A stretch of DNA of 64,000 bases, from the NCBI RefSeq assembly GCF_003011885.1, contig NZ_PXXO01000001.1, positions 186,001-250,000 of the forward strand, in the 5' to 3' direction. This DNA comes from Cyanobium usitatum str. Tous. Its GTDB lineage: Bacteria; Cyanobacteriota; Cyanobacteriia; PCC-6307; Cyanobiaceae. Made by a program: the position numbers and the translations under genes. The stretch's first letter is position 1; each line of letters begins with the position of its first letter. The notes beneath the pieces were generated by a model. The model searched no databases. It saw only the letters and a program-made list of their open reading frames with translations, and was not told where the DNA came from. Shown here one piece after another: positions 42,919 through 52,211 of this stretch.

Positions 42919-45267
42919 TCAGACCTCGCTCAGCACCGCGATGGGCGCGAAGGGGTCGATCTCGTCATGGTCCTGGTTTTGGTACTGGTTTTGGTCCTGG
43001 TTTTGGGGATAGGAGTCGGCCGTCTCGCTCTCGTAGCCCTCGGGCAGCACCACGGCCAGGTCGATCTGGTGGCGCAGGGCATCCACCTTCTGGATCTCCA
43101 CCTGCACCTGGTCACCCAGCATGTATGTGCGACGGTTTTTGCGTCCCACCAGCCGGTTTTGGCGGGAGCGGTACTCGTACCAGTCGTCCTTGAGGGAGCT
43201 GACGTGCACCAGGCCTTCCACCTGGGAAGGGGGCACCTCCACGAAGAAGCCGTAGCTCTGCACACCGCTGATTACCCCAGGAAGCACCTGCCCCACTAAG
43301 GGCTCGGCTTGGCGGGCCTGCAGCATGGCCAGCAGGTCGGCCTGTAGTTCAGATAAAAAGCGGCGCCGGCCATTGAGACGCTGCACCAGCCCATGCTCCT
43401 GCACTTCCAGGTAGGGAGTGAGCTGGCTAGGGGCCAGCAGCGGCCAGTCGATGGCGCCGTGGCAGGCATCCGATGCCAGATCGACGGTGGTTTTGTGGCG
43501 CACACTGGGGCGGTCCTTGCCCTCGGTGAGCAGCAGCACCAGCAGTTGCTGGTTCCAGAGGTCGGCGTAGTGCAGGGTTGGGCAGCACCAGGGGGCTAGG
43601 GCCGCCCCCTCTTCCAGCAGGCCGGCCAGGGCATGGGGGCCGGGGCTGGTGCTGAGCTGGATCGGTTTGAGGATGGCCTGCAGTTGCTGCTGCAGGGCCC
43701 GGCTGCGGTCGGTGCCAGCGAAGGCGGCGGCCAATTCGGCCGCACTTGCATTGCCCTCTTCGCTCAGCTCCAGCGGGATGTCGAGGGCCAGGGCCGCCCG
43801 GGCAACGTCGTTGAGGTCGCTGGGGTCCGCCAGGGCATTGGTGGCATATATCGCCGGCAGTGCCAAGGTCGCGAGGTGCTGGCCTAGGGCCTGATCGGCC
43901 AGCAGAACCGCTTCGCGCATCAGGGCCAAGGGGTGGTGGGGCTCCAGGCTTACAAGCCAGCCAGCTAGGGCGCTGTCGGGGCCGGGCACAGCCAGATCTC
44001 CCAGGCTGTCGATGGCGGGCAGGGGCAGGTTGAGGTCGAGGGATCCAGCCGCTTGCCGCCGTTGGCGCAGCAGGCCAGTGACAGCGATGAGCTGCTCCAG
44101 CAGGCCCAGCTGCTCCTTCAGCCCCTTGAGTGCCGCTGGCACGGTGCGGCTCTTGGGTTTGCGCTCCGCCAGGGCGTTTAGTGCTTCCAAACCGACTGCC
44201 GCCACGGGATTGATCTGGCTGCGGCTGAAGCGGTAGTGCTCAAGGCTGCCGTCAGCGCCCAGCTCCAGGGCCACCGACAGGGCTGCCTGCACCTCGCCCA
44301 CCTTGAAGGCACTGGCCTTGGCCAGGGCTGGACTCAGCAGCGGTAGCCACTGGTTTCCGGTGCAGTAAGCGTCAGCCTGGTTGCGAAGCCAGGTGTCGAG
44401 GGTGCTGCCGGCGCTGAAGCGCTCTGCGATGGCCGGGGTGTGCACCCACAGGGTCCAGCCGCCGTCGCGCTCCTCAATGCCCAGGGCTGGCAGAGCGGGG
44501 GCCTCCTTGCCGCTCCATGGTTCAAGCAGCAGGGTGGCTTGGGCCGTGAGGTCGATGCGCTCCTTGGCGGCCAAGGTTTTGAGGGTTGCCCGTGGTGGCT
44601 GGGGGCGGCTGTGGAGCCGGTGCTTGGTCAGCAGCAGGTCTAGGTCGGCTGCTTCCCCCCCGTTGACAGGCAGGCTGCGCGCCACGTGACCCTGAGGGGC
44701 AAATTGCCCCACCGGATAGCGGTCCACCAGCACTTCCACCACCGATGCCTGTTCGCCATCGAGATGGGCGGCGTCGCCAGCCGGCAGCTCCACCGCCGTT
44801 AGCAGGCGGTCGTCTAGGGGGGTGGCCACCAGACGCTCATCCTGCTGCTCGACCTGGGCCAGCAGCGAGGTGGTGTGGCGCTCAAGAACGCACTGCACCC
44901 CGCCCTCGGGTGAGCGGCGACGGCCGCCTTCGCGGGTCACCTTGACCAGCACTCGGTCGCCATTCCAGGCGTGGTTGAGCTGGTGATCGCGGATGTAGAT
45001 GTCTTCGCCGCCGTCTTCGCGCAGGGCAAAGCAAAAGCCTTTGCTGGAGCAACGCAGCCGTGCTGCGATCAGTTCAGGGTCTTCGCGGCGGGCGACTCCG
45101 TCCTCACTGACCTCCAGCAGGCCAAGGCGGCTGAGCCCGTCGAGGCCGATCTGAAGCTGCTGCTTTTCAGCTTTTTGGCTGATGCCCAGGGCTTTTTCCA
45201 GCTTTGTCAGCGGCAGGGCTTCCTGGGCGGGCAGCTGGTCGAGCAGGTCGGCGACCGTGAACTTCAT
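42919..45267 (-). CDS. RNase R/RNB-family protein with apparently lost catalytic centre
   Basis: A 782-residue protein from the ATG at 45267. The family is clear from the N-terminal helix-turn-helix and cold-shock domains, the RNB domain (DGGWTLWVHTPAIAERFSAG; LMREAVLLADQALGQHLATL; ALPAIYATNALADP) and a C-terminal S1 domain (GVISGVQSYGFFVEV, VEGLVHVSSLKDDWYEYRS). In active RNase R, a segment with four aspartates (DGEDARDFDDA in E. coli) precedes GGWRLWV. Here the aligned stretch (about 44450-44565) reads WSGKEAPALPALGIEERDGGW, without those aspartates. The usual PIRRYADL is also altered, to PTLHYADL. It may bind RNA without degrading it. Confidence 0.8.
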   Translation of the reverse strand: MKFTVADLLDQLPAQEALPLTKLEKALGISQKAEKQQLQIGLDGLSRLGLLEVSEDGVARREDPELIAARLRCSSKGFCFALREDGGEDIYIRDHQLNHAWNGDRVLVKVTREGGRRRSPEGGVQCVLERHTTSLLAQVEQQDERLVATPLDDRLLTAVELPAGDAAHLDGEQASVVEVLVDRYPVGQFAPQGHVARSLPVNGGEAADLDLLLTKHRLHSRPQPPRATLKTLAAKERIDLTAQATLLLEPWSGKEAPALPALGIEERDGGWTLWVHTPAIAERFSAGSTLDTWLRNQADAYCTGNQWLPLLSPALAKASAFKVGEVQAALSVALELGADGSLEHYRFSRSQINPVAAVGLEALNALAERKPKSRTVPAALKGLKEQLGLLEQLIAVTGLLRQRRQAAGSLDLNLPLPAIDSLGDLAVPGPDSALAGWLVSLEPHHPLALMREAVLLADQALGQHLATLALPAIYATNALADPSDLNDVARAALALDIPLELSEEGNASAAELAAAFAGTDRSRALQQQLQAILKPIQLSTSPGPHALAGLLEEGAALAPWCCPTLHYADLWNQQLLVLLLTEGKDRPSVRHKTTVDLASDACHGAIDWPLLAPSQLTPYLEVQEHGLVQRLNGRRRFLSELQADLLAMLQARQAEPLVGQVLPGVISGVQSYGFFVEVPPSQVEGLVHVSSLKDDWYEYRSRQNRLVGRKNRRTYMLGDQVQVEIQKVDALRHQIDLAVVLPEGYESETADSYPQNQDQNQYQNQDHDEIDPFAPIAVLSEV
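42969..43004. repeat. Three 12-base tandem repeats near the RNB gene 3' end
   Basis: GGTCCTGGTTTT, GGTACTGGTTTT and GGTCCTGGTTTT in tandem on the plus strand. In the minus-strand gene they encode a QNQD/QNQY-type repeat in the tail after the S1 domain. Repeat number may vary between strains. Confidence 0.8.
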
Positions 45268-45402
45268 CGAGGGGAGGGCTGGTTGGCAGGGGGCCGCCCC
45301 GGGGAACCCGGGGTGCAGGGGCGGTGGCTGGACTGAAGCCGGTTGATGGCGGACTGGACTCGGAGCGATGCCCACGGCCGCCAAGGCCTTCATTTACTGA
45401 TA

Positions 45403-45705
45403 TTAATCAGCTGACGATTCTTCGGCTTCCGGGCTGCTCGATCGCTGGATCAGGCGTGCGCCGATCACCAGAAAGCCAACCGAGGCTGCCAGCTGCAGGG
45501 CATTGGTGGGGATCACGGCGGATAGGGAGCCGCCGGCGGCTGCGCCCAGCAGGCTGGCCAGTACCAGGGCAGCGGAACTGCCGGCAAACACCGCTCCAGG
45601 GCGGGTTGAGGTGCCACTGATGGTCACGATGGCCAGCTGGGTTTTGTCTCCCAGCTCAGCCAAAAACACTGTGGCGAAGGTGGAAGCGAGCAGGGCGAAG
45701 GGCAT
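45403..45705 (-). CDS. Half-size GDT1/UPF0016 family membrane protein (second of pair)
   Basis: A 100-residue protein with three hydrophobic helices and one copy of the signature AELGDKTQLA (about 16-25). GDT1/TMEM165 proteins exchange Mn2+ or Ca2+ and normally carry two such motifs in about 200 residues; here the two halves are separate genes in tandem, and probably act as a heterodimer. Similar paired 'hemi' exchangers affecting manganese are known in other cyanobacteria. It starts 15 bases after its partner. Confidence 0.85.
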   Translation of the reverse strand: MPFALLASTFATVFLAELGDKTQLAIVTISGTSTRPGAVFAGSSAALVLASLLGAAAGGSLSAVIPTNALQLAASVGFLVIGARLIQRSSSPEAEESSAD

Positions 45706-45720
45706 GGCGTAGCGCTGCGG

Positions 45721-46071
45721 TTAGGAGAGGGGAAGGTCGGAGGGGCTGGGAACCAGGCCCAATACGGCTTGCCGGCCCAGCCACAGGCCCAGGGCCACCA
45801 TCAGGATTCCCGCCAGGCGCTCCAACTGCTGTGGCGGCATCACCTTGGCCAGCCAGCGGCCCAGTAACACCCCCACCAGGCTGGAGCTAATCAGGGCCAG
45901 GGAGGCGCCAACAAACACGACAACTGGCCTGCCTGATTGGGCAGAGAGCAGGAGGGCGGCGAGCTGGGTCTTGTCCCCAAGCTCTGCCAGGAAGACCGTG
46001 GTGAAGGTGGTCAGGAAGGCGGCACCCCAACTGCCTGCCCGGTTGGCGCTTGGATCGGGTTCGCTGCTCAT
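45721..46071 (-). CDS. Half-size GDT1/UPF0016 family membrane protein (first of pair)
   Basis: A 116-residue protein with three hydrophobic helices and one AELGDKTQLAALL motif (about 29-41). It has a short polar N-terminal extension (about 1-14) that its partner lacks. It overlaps the Cys-cluster gene by 4 bases (ATGA) and is followed 15 bases later by the second half-size gene, so the pair is made together. Confidence 0.85.
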   Translation of the reverse strand: MSSEPDPSANRAGSWGAAFLTTFTTVFLAELGDKTQLAALLLSAQSGRPVVVFVGASLALISSSLVGVLLGRWLAKVMPPQQLERLAGILMVALGLWLGRQAVLGLVPSPSDLPLS

Positions 46072-46439
46072 AAACGCTTCCGTATGGCACGCCTAAAGCG
46101 TTTCATTACCCTGCCACGGCCTCCGTATTCACTGCGGATCTGCTGCAGGCAGCAGCCAATAGCCAGGCGGTCGCCGGCGCCTGGATCATCAACCGTGCCA
46201 AACAGCTGCACCAGGTTGGCCACGTTGCAGAAGTCAGGCCGGTCCGCATAGATGCGGCAACTACGCGCGCCGGTGTTGAAGTTGATGCACCAGCCATCGG
46301 GGCCAACCATGGCCAGATACTGCTCCTGCTGCTCTGGGCTAAGCGCCTCGATTGCTTCCTGACGCAGACTGGGATCCAGCCGGCAGCAGGCTCCGCAGCC
46401 GCTGATGCATCCCCAATGGGCCCGATCGTCCCTGGCCAT
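46068..46439 (-). CDS. YkgJ-family cysteine cluster protein
   Basis: A 123-residue soluble protein with a Cys-rich metal or Fe-S type motif: [13 protein letters not shown] (about 11-23), then [21 protein letters not shown] and a late CC pair. This is the CxxCxxCC-type cluster (UPF0153, YkgJ). The function is unknown. It is divergent from psb30 and overlaps the first GDT1 half, suggesting a shared operon. Confidence 0.85.
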   Translation of the reverse strand: MARDDRAHWGCISGCGACCRLDPSLRQEAIEALSPEQQEQYLAMVGPDGWCINFNTGARSCRIYADRPDFCNVANLVQLFGTVDDPGAGDRLAIGCCLQQIRSEYGGRGRVMKRFRRAIRKRL

Positions 46440-46590
46440 CCCCCTGCAGCGATTAACTCCATTCAGCCACAGCTCAAGGCGCTACTGCCGCTGTGACAAG
46501 CCGTCACAGAGCCTGCCGGCAGCCATGGGCAGCTGGGATCGACCCCTAACCTGTGCCCATAGCGACTACTGCTCTACGGCAGCAATCTCC

Positions 46591-46698
46591 ATGGGTATCG
46601 ACTTCCACCTGATCGCCAATTTTGCCGCCCTGGCGCTGATCACCCTGGCTGGTCCTGCCGTGATCTTCGTGCTCTTCTACCGCCGCGGCGCACTCTGA
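46591..46698 (+). CDS. psb30: Photosystem II protein Psb30 (Ycf12)
   Basis: A 35-residue single-helix subunit of photosystem [22 protein letters not shown] followed by [15 protein letters not shown]. The sequence fits the picocyanobacterial Psb30 almost word for word in my memory. It binds at the periphery of the PSII core and helps stability under strong light. The 3' end overlaps the convergent ClC gene by 22 bases. Confidence 0.93.
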   Translation: MGIDFHLIANFAALALITLAGPAVIFVLFYRRGAL

Positions 46699-48002
46699 TC
46701 GCCACTTCGGCCGAGGTTCCAGAGGGCGTGATAAATCGGCTCAGGCTGGATCTGGCGGCCCACATAGGCACCCACCACGGCGCTCAGCAGGATGCCGAAG
46801 AGCCACTGCTGATCCCCTGCCATGCGCAGGGCAAACAGCACCGTCATCAGGGGCAACTGGGTAGCCCCGGCGAGAGCTGCCGCCATACCTAGGGCTAGGC
46901 CAAGCTCGCTGCTGCCCCCAAGCAGCTCCAGGCTGCCGCTGCCAAACAGGGCACCAATGGCGAAGGCTGGATCAATCAGGCCCCCGGGTATTCCCGCTGC
47001 CAAGGCCAAAATCGGTGCCACCAGTCGGGCTGCCACCACCAGCAGCCAGCCGATCACGCTGACGGGCAAGCCTGGCACCGGCAAGCTGCCGCGACCTTCA
47101 AGCAGCTGAGCCATCAGGGCTTCGCCATCGCCACCGCTCCAGCCACCGCTGGCCACGGCGATCAGGCCGAGGGCCACTCCCAGCCCCAGCCCCCAGGCCA
47201 GGGGCCGCTGCCGTACTCGCTGGCGCAGCAGGGCCGAGCTCTGCCAGAGGATGCGGCTGAACAGGCCGCCCAGCAGGCCGCCACCCACCCCGACGGGCAG
47301 GGCCCATAGCAGTTGCTGCCATTCCGGCTGGGTGGTCTGAACCATGCCCAGGGTGAAAAGGGGTGTGCCAGCGAGATTGCTCACCAGGGCTGCTGCTGAG
47401 CAGACCACCACTGCCGGCCAAAGCACGGCTGTTTGGAAGCGTCCGGTGAGTTCTTCCACCACAAACACAGCTCCCATTAGCGGGCTGTTAAAGCCCCCCG
47501 CTAGGCCGGCGCCGGCGCCGATTGCCATCAGGCTCTGGGTGCTGAGTTTGGCCAGCAAGCGGGGGAAGCGTTGCCGCAGGCCGTGGGCCACTGCCGCTCC
47601 CAACTGCACCACGGGGCCCTCGCGGCCGAGGGGCATCAGGGCCAGGCTGGCCGCCGTCCAGAGGCAGAGCCGCGCCACGGTGGCGAAGGGTGCCATCAAA
47701 GCAGCGGCCTGCTCGGGATTCTCGAGGCTCTCGATTGTTTGGGGTATGCCCGAGCCCGAACCCCGGCCCCAGGGGCCGGCCTGAAGCCAAAGCAGGGCTG
47801 GCATCACCAGCACCGGCGCCAGGGCTATCGCCAGGCCCTGCAGCGTCCAGGCCCCGCCGGCAAAGTTGGGCAAGCGCTGCAGCAGCAGCTCCTGGGCGTG
47901 GTCCACCAGATTCAGGGGCCAGCAAGCCAAGCCCACCAGCAGCCCTAAAAGCAGGAGCTGCAACAGGAAGGGGAGCTGGCCGCGGTTTAGGGGTAAGGAC
48001 AT
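46677..48002 (-). CDS. ClC-family chloride channel/transporter
   Basis: A 441-residue membrane protein with about 10 or more helices, from the ATG at 48002. The chloride-site motifs are present: [17 protein letters not shown] (about 121-137), [24 protein letters not shown] (two stretches, about 155-178) and [20 protein letters not shown] (about 334-353). The gating glutamate of GREGP is kept. It follows recJ with a 1-base gap on the same strand. Confidence 0.9.
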   Translation of the reverse strand: MSLPLNRGQLPFLLQLLLLGLLVGLACWPLNLVDHAQELLLQRLPNFAGGAWTLQGLAIALAPVLVMPALLWLQAGPWGRGSGSGIPQTIESLENPEQAAALMAPFATVARLCLWTAASLALMPLGREGPVVQLGAAVAHGLRQRFPRLLAKLSTQSLMAIGAGAGLAGGFNSPLMGAVFVVEELTGRFQTAVLWPAVVVCSAAALVSNLAGTPLFTLGMVQTTQPEWQQLLWALPVGVGGGLLGGLFSRILWQSSALLRQRVRQRPLAWGLGLGVALGLIAVASGGWSGGDGEALMAQLLEGRGSLPVPGLPVSVIGWLLVVAARLVAPILALAAGIPGGLIDPAFAIGALFGSGSLELLGGSSELGLALGMAAALAGATQLPLMTVLFALRMAGDQQWLFGILLSAVVGAYVGRQIQPEPIYHALWNLGRSGDQSAPRR

Positions 48003-48003
48003 C

Positions 48004-49905
48004 TCAGGCGACCAGGCCCAAGGCCAGGGCAGCATCCTGCATCAGGCCTCGTACGTAGGGGTGGTCGTGGCTGGCGCCCTCGGCGCTTGTGAGTTCGTCG
48101 CCGGCCGCATTGCGCACCACCAGCCCAGCCCCCTCGCGGCGACACCAGTAGGTGCGGTTGTGGTGCTGCAACACCACCTCACCACCATCAACGGCTCCAC
48201 CAGCGCTGGCTCGCAAGCCCACCAGCTCCAGCTGTAGCCGCTCATCCCCCTGCCAGGAGTCGAGCCGCAGGCGGTAGGCCACATCCAGCAAGGCCGGCAG
48301 GTTGGTTTCACCCTGCCAGCGCCAGCCCATGGCGCGCAGGCTCGCCTCGCCCTGGCGCAGCTCCAGTTGCAGGTGGCCGCCGCGCAACAGCTTCTGGGTC
48401 GCAACCTGGCAGCCCTGGCTCCAGAACACGGGCTGGGGGTGGCCGATGCCGAAGGGCTCGAGCCGTTGCAGCTGGCGGTAAAAGCTGCGGTTGATCTGCT
48501 CGAAGCTGAGCAGGGCTTCCGGTTCTACCGGGGTGCCATGGCCTGCCTGCTGCAGCCAGGTTTGGGCCAGTTGGTTGAGTTGCTCGTGCAGGGCTGCCAC
48601 CTGCTCGGCGCGCACGGTGAAGCCCCCGGCGGCGGGGTGGCCGCCGAAGCGCTCCAGCAGGGACGCGCACTGCTGCAGGGCCCCGTCCACCGCAAAGCCC
48701 CGGGGAGCCCGCACCGAGGCCCGCAGGCGGCCGTTGCCCTCGCCAGCGAGCAGGGCGGCGGGCAGGCCGAAGCGCTCCACCAGCCGGGCGGCCACGATGC
48801 CGATCACGCCGTGGTGCCAGTGGTTCTGGGCCAGCAGCAGGAAGGCCGGGCGCTGGGGACCATCGGCCTCGAGCAGGGCCAGGGCCTCGGCTTCGATGGC
48901 GGTGCAGAGGTCGCGGCGTTGGCGGTTGAGCGCCTCGCAATCGCGGGCCAGGGCCAGCGCCCGGCTTGGATCTTCGGTGGTGAGCAACTCCACCACCAGC
49001 TGGGGATCACCAAGCCGGCCGACGGCGTTGATCCGCGGCGCGATCTGGAAGCCCACCGCCTGGGCATCGAGGGGCGTTTCGTCGAGGCCAGCTAGCTGTT
49101 GCAGGGCCTGGAGCCCCACCAGGGGGCTGCGGCCCAGCTCGGGCAGGCCATCGATCAGCCAGCGCCGGTTTACCCCCACCAGCGGAGCCATGTCGGCGAT
49201 CGTGCCGATACAAAACAGATTGAGAGCAATCTGCTGGCCGTCGGTGTGCCGCAGGCTTTGGCAGAGCGCCGCCGCCAGCACATAGGCCAGTCCAACCCCA
49301 GCCAGGCCCCGATAGGGGGATCCGGGCGGGGTGCGCTGGGGATGGAGCAGGGCCAGGTGCGGCGGCAGCGGATCGGGAATCGTGTGGTGGTCCGTGAGGA
49401 TCGCTTCGACGCCAAGGGCTTTGGCCCGCTCCAGGGCCTCAAGGGCAGACACCCCGTTGTCGACGGTCACCAGCAGGGCGACCCCCTGCTCCGCCAGCTT
49501 CTCCACCATGGCGGCGTTGAGGCCGTAGCCGTCATCCATGCGGCTGGGGATCGCCGCGATCGGCCTGGCGCCAAGGCGCTGCAGCACTCCCACCAGCAAG
49601 GCCGTGCTGGTCATTCCGTCGGCGTCGTAGTCGCCGCAGATCGCCACCGCTTCCCCCTGGCTGCAGGCGCGCTTCAGCCGCGCGACGGCCTTGGCCAGGT
49701 CGGGGAAGTGACGCCCGGCAGCCGGTGCCGCCTCCGGATCCAGCAGGGCGGCGATGGCCTCCGGGCTAGTGAAGCCCCGGCGGCTGAGCAGCGCTAGCAG
49801 TGGTTCGGGCAGGGGATCGCTGGCCGGCGCTGCCTGCAGGGCGCCAGGCGCCAATGGAGCGGGCAGGTGCCAGCGTTGCTCTTGGAGGGCTGGCAGCAAC
49901 GACAT
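48004..49905 (-). CDS. recJ: Single-stranded-DNA-specific exonuclease RecJ
   Basis: A 633-residue DHH-family exonuclease. The catalytic motifs are all visible: ICGDYDADGMTSTALLVGV (about 89-107), TVDNGVSALEALERA (about 145-159), LTDHHTIPD (about 169-177) and the DHHA1-type region with GGHPAAGGFTVRAE (about 423-436). The ATG at 49905 is chosen; a GTG at 49920 is also in frame. It acts in recombination and mismatch repair. Confidence 0.93.
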   Translation of the reverse strand: MSLLPALQEQRWHLPAPLAPGALQAAPASDPLPEPLLALLSRRGFTSPEAIAALLDPEAAPAAGRHFPDLAKAVARLKRACSQGEAVAICGDYDADGMTSTALLVGVLQRLGARPIAAIPSRMDDGYGLNAAMVEKLAEQGVALLVTVDNGVSALEALERAKALGVEAILTDHHTIPDPLPPHLALLHPQRTPPGSPYRGLAGVGLAYVLAAALCQSLRHTDGQQIALNLFCIGTIADMAPLVGVNRRWLIDGLPELGRSPLVGLQALQQLAGLDETPLDAQAVGFQIAPRINAVGRLGDPQLVVELLTTEDPSRALALARDCEALNRQRRDLCTAIEAEALALLEADGPQRPAFLLLAQNHWHHGVIGIVAARLVERFGLPAALLAGEGNGRLRASVRAPRGFAVDGALQQCASLLERFGGHPAAGGFTVRAEQVAALHEQLNQLAQTWLQQAGHGTPVEPEALLSFEQINRSFYRQLQRLEPFGIGHPQPVFWSQGCQVATQKLLRGGHLQLELRQGEASLRAMGWRWQGETNLPALLDVAYRLRLDSWQGDERLQLELVGLRASAGGAVDGGEVVLQHHNRTYWCRREGAGLVVRNAAGDELTSAEGASHDHPYVRGLMQDAALALGLVA

Positions 49906-50002
49906 AACAACCGGTACCAAGTCATTGTGCGGGACCTGCTGCTAGGCCGCATCCCCCAGAAGGGATGAGCCCTAGCCTGATAAGCCCTGGTGCGAGCAGC
50001 TG

Positions 50003-50755
50003 ATGGCCCTGCAAGCCCTGCTCTGGGATGTCGACGGCACCCTGGCGGAGACCGAGCGGGATGGCCATCGCTTGGCCTTTAACCGCGCCTTTGCCGACGT
50101 TGGTGTGCCCCTGCATTGGGATGCCGCCCGCTATGGCGAGCTGCTGGCCATCAGCGGTGGCGGGGAGCGTATCACTTTTGCTCTCACGGAGCTGCTGGGC
50201 GAGCCGCCACCGCCAGAGATGGTCGCTGAGCTGCAGGCCCGCAAGCAAGACCATTACGGAGCTCTGGTGGCCGCCGGCGAGCTGCGGCTGCGCCCCGGGG
50301 TGGCCGAGCTGATCGCTGCTGCTGGCTCGGCTGGCCTGAGCCAGGTGATCGTGACCACCAGCGGTCGCGCCGCGGTGGCGGCCCTGGCGGAGCACCTGCT
50401 GGGGGGGCTCTGCCAGCACTTCGCCTTCTGGGTGTGCGGCGAAGATGTGGCCCGCAAGAAGCCCGATCCGGAGGCCTACCGGCTGGCCCTGCAGCAGCTG
50501 GGCTACCCCGCCAGCACGGTGCTGGCCTTGGAAGATTCCGGCAATGGTCTTGCGGCCGCCGCCAGCGCCGGACTGGCCTGTCTGCTCACCCTTAGTCACT
50601 ACGGCAGTGCGGAACCGCCGCAGCGCTTTGCGCGGGCGCGGGCGGTGGTGGATCACTTGGGCGCCGGGGCGGCCGTGCTGCGGGGGCCCGCTTGTCAGGG
50701 CGGGCAGATCACGCTCTCCTATGCCCAGGCTTTGCTGGAGGATTCGCCCACGTGA
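50003..50755 (+). CDS. HAD-superfamily phosphatase, CbbY-like
   Basis: A 250-residue HAD hydrolase. The nucleophile motif is LLWDVDGTLAETERDGHRLA (about 6-25), motif II is VTTSGR (about 116-121) and the late motifs are RKKPDPEAYRLA and ALEDSGNGLAAAASAG. CbbY removes xylulose-1,5-bisphosphate, an inhibitor of Rubisco. Its stop overlaps the GTG start of the DUF565 gene by 4 bases. Confidence 0.88.
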   Translation: MALQALLWDVDGTLAETERDGHRLAFNRAFADVGVPLHWDAARYGELLAISGGGERITFALTELLGEPPPPEMVAELQARKQDHYGALVAAGELRLRPGVAELIAAAGSAGLSQVIVTTSGRAAVAALAEHLLGGLCQHFAFWVCGEDVARKKPDPEAYRLALQQLGYPASTVLALEDSGNGLAAAASAGLACLLTLSHYGSAEPPQRFARARAVVDHLGAGAAVLRGPACQGGQITLSYAQALLEDSPT

Positions 50756-51099
50756 CGCGTTCGAACCTGCAGCCCACCCGCTTCAATCGGGCTATCGAGC
50801 GGCTAGGAGCCCAGCTGCTGGGCAATCTGCGAGGCAATTGGCGCCTGCGCAGCAGCGTGGTTTTGGCCCTGCTGCTGGGCTTCTACGCCGGCAGCAACCT
50901 CACGGCATACGTGCTGCTGGAGATCCCCGGTGGGCGCCCGATGGCGGTGCTCACCATGGTGCTGCTGTTGGAGCTGGTCGTGCGCGTGCGCGGCCGTTTG
51001 GTTCGAGCCACGCCCGGACTCGGCTGGGTGCTGGTCGACAACCTGCGCATTGGCATGGTGTACGCAGTGGTTATTGAGGCCTTCAAGCTCGGCACCTGA
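50752..51099 (+). CDS. DUF565 family membrane protein
   Basis: A 115-residue membrane protein from the GTG at 50752. It contains RFNRAIERLGAQLLGNLRGN, a helix at about 35-55 (VVLALLLGFYAGSNLTAYVL) and another at about 63-78, with the C terminus VDNLRIGMVYAVVIEAFKLG. That is the pattern of DUF565 in cyanobacteria and plastids. The function is unknown. It overlaps the CbbY-like gene upstream and the glycerate kinase downstream. Confidence 0.8.
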   Translation: MTRSNLQPTRFNRAIERLGAQLLGNLRGNWRLRSSVVLALLLGFYAGSNLTAYVLLEIPGGRPMAVLTMVLLLELVVRVRGRLVRATPGLGWVLVDNLRIGMVYAVVIEAFKLGT

Positions 51100-51929
51100 T
51101 GGATTCCCAGCTAGAGCGCAGGTTTGTGCAACCCCTGCTGGCCCAGTTGCAGCTGCTGGGCCGCAGGGGCCAGCGCGCGGTGCTGGCCCTGAATGGGCCG
51201 GTGGGCGCTGGTAAGTCCACCATGGCTCGAGTGCTGCAGCAACGGGCCGCCGGCCTAGGGCTGGGGCTGGCAGTGGCCTCAATCGACGACTTTTACCTGC
51301 CCTGGGAGCAGCGGCAACGAGCGCTTGAAGGCAACCCTTTTGGCGTATCCCGGGTGCCGCCGGGCTGTCATGACGTGGCCCTGGCGCTGGATTGTCTCGA
51401 CGCCTGGCAGGCCGGCGGCGCCCTGCGCCTGCCTCGCTTTGACAAGACCCTGCGGGGTGGCCTGGGTGACCGCTCTGCTGAGGAGCTGGTGGAAGCGGAG
51501 GTGTTGCTGCTGGAGGGCTGGCTGCTCGGTTGCCGCTCGCTGGGGAGGGAATCCCTTGCCACTATTCAGCCCCCGGCCGGGCTCAACCAAGAGGAGCTGG
51601 CCTGGCTGCCCCACTGGGACCTAGCGCTTGAGGCTTATCAGCCGCTTTGGCAGCGCTGCGCCAAATTGTGGCTGCTGCGTCCCCAAAGCTGGCAGTCACC
51701 GCGCCGTTGGCGCCTGCAGGCGGAGGCAAAACAGCGCCGCCGAGGCGAAGCCTGGTTGCCAGCGAGTGAGCTGGATCGCGTGGTGCGCGCCAGCCTTTGT
51801 TCCCTGCCCCCATCCCTTTATCAGAATCCCCTGCTTGAGCTAGCCAGTGGTTACGCAGTGCTGGACAGCCGGCGCCGCTGGATTGATGGCAGCTGGATTG
51901 GCGGCAGCTGCGTTAGCTCAGAGACCTGA
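51099..51929 (+). CDS. D-glycerate 3-kinase
   Basis: A 276-residue P-loop kinase, the last enzyme of photorespiration: it phosphorylates glycerate to 3-phosphoglycerate. The P-loop is ALNGPVGAGKSTMARVLQQ (about 29-47), followed by ASIDDFYLPWEQR (about 60-72) and RFDKTLRGGLGDRS (about 108-121). The start overlaps the DUF565 stop by one base. With the CbbY-like phosphatase two genes upstream, this makes a small carbon-metabolism cluster. Confidence 0.9.
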   Translation: MDSQLERRFVQPLLAQLQLLGRRGQRAVLALNGPVGAGKSTMARVLQQRAAGLGLGLAVASIDDFYLPWEQRQRALEGNPFGVSRVPPGCHDVALALDCLDAWQAGGALRLPRFDKTLRGGLGDRSAEELVEAEVLLLEGWLLGCRSLGRESLATIQPPAGLNQEELAWLPHWDLALEAYQPLWQRCAKLWLLRPQSWQSPRRWRLQAEAKQRRRGEAWLPASELDRVVRASLCSLPPSLYQNPLLELASGYAVLDSRRRWIDGSWIGGSCVSSET

Positions 51930-51946
51930 TTGAGTATTCGGAACGA

Positions 51947-52126
51947 TCAGCTTTCGCCGTCGTCGCCTTCCTCATCCACCGGATAAATAAAGCCTTGGGC
52001 CTTGCCGCTCAGCACTGCTTTGCCGATGGAGAGAGCTTTCTGAGCTGCCACCGCGGCCTTGCCCTTCCAAGTTGCATGGCGCTGGTTGCGCTTGCCCTGG
52101 GAAGTTTTCTTCTTAGGAACAGCCAT
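51947..52126 (-). CDS. rpmF: 50S ribosomal protein L32
   Basis: A 59-residue ribosomal protein: [20 protein letters not shown], a basic middle and an acidic C terminus ending DEEGDDGES. It lacks the CxxC zinc site found in some L32 proteins. It is divergent from ftsH. Confidence 0.95.
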   Translation of the reverse strand: MAVPKKKTSQGKRNQRHATWKGKAAVAAQKALSIGKAVLSGKAQGFIYPVDEEGDDGES

Positions 52127-52211
52127 TCCGGCCTACTACATCAAACCAAGATCTTCCGTTGTCGCCTGGCCTTTCGTCAAATCGCTAAGCTCAGTGCAAA
52201 GACAGAACCTA

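Noticed and set aside
48367-49797. Long plus-strand frames (242-264 codons) opposite recJ
   Set aside because: They are the GC-rich shadow of recJ, which has all catalytic motifs.
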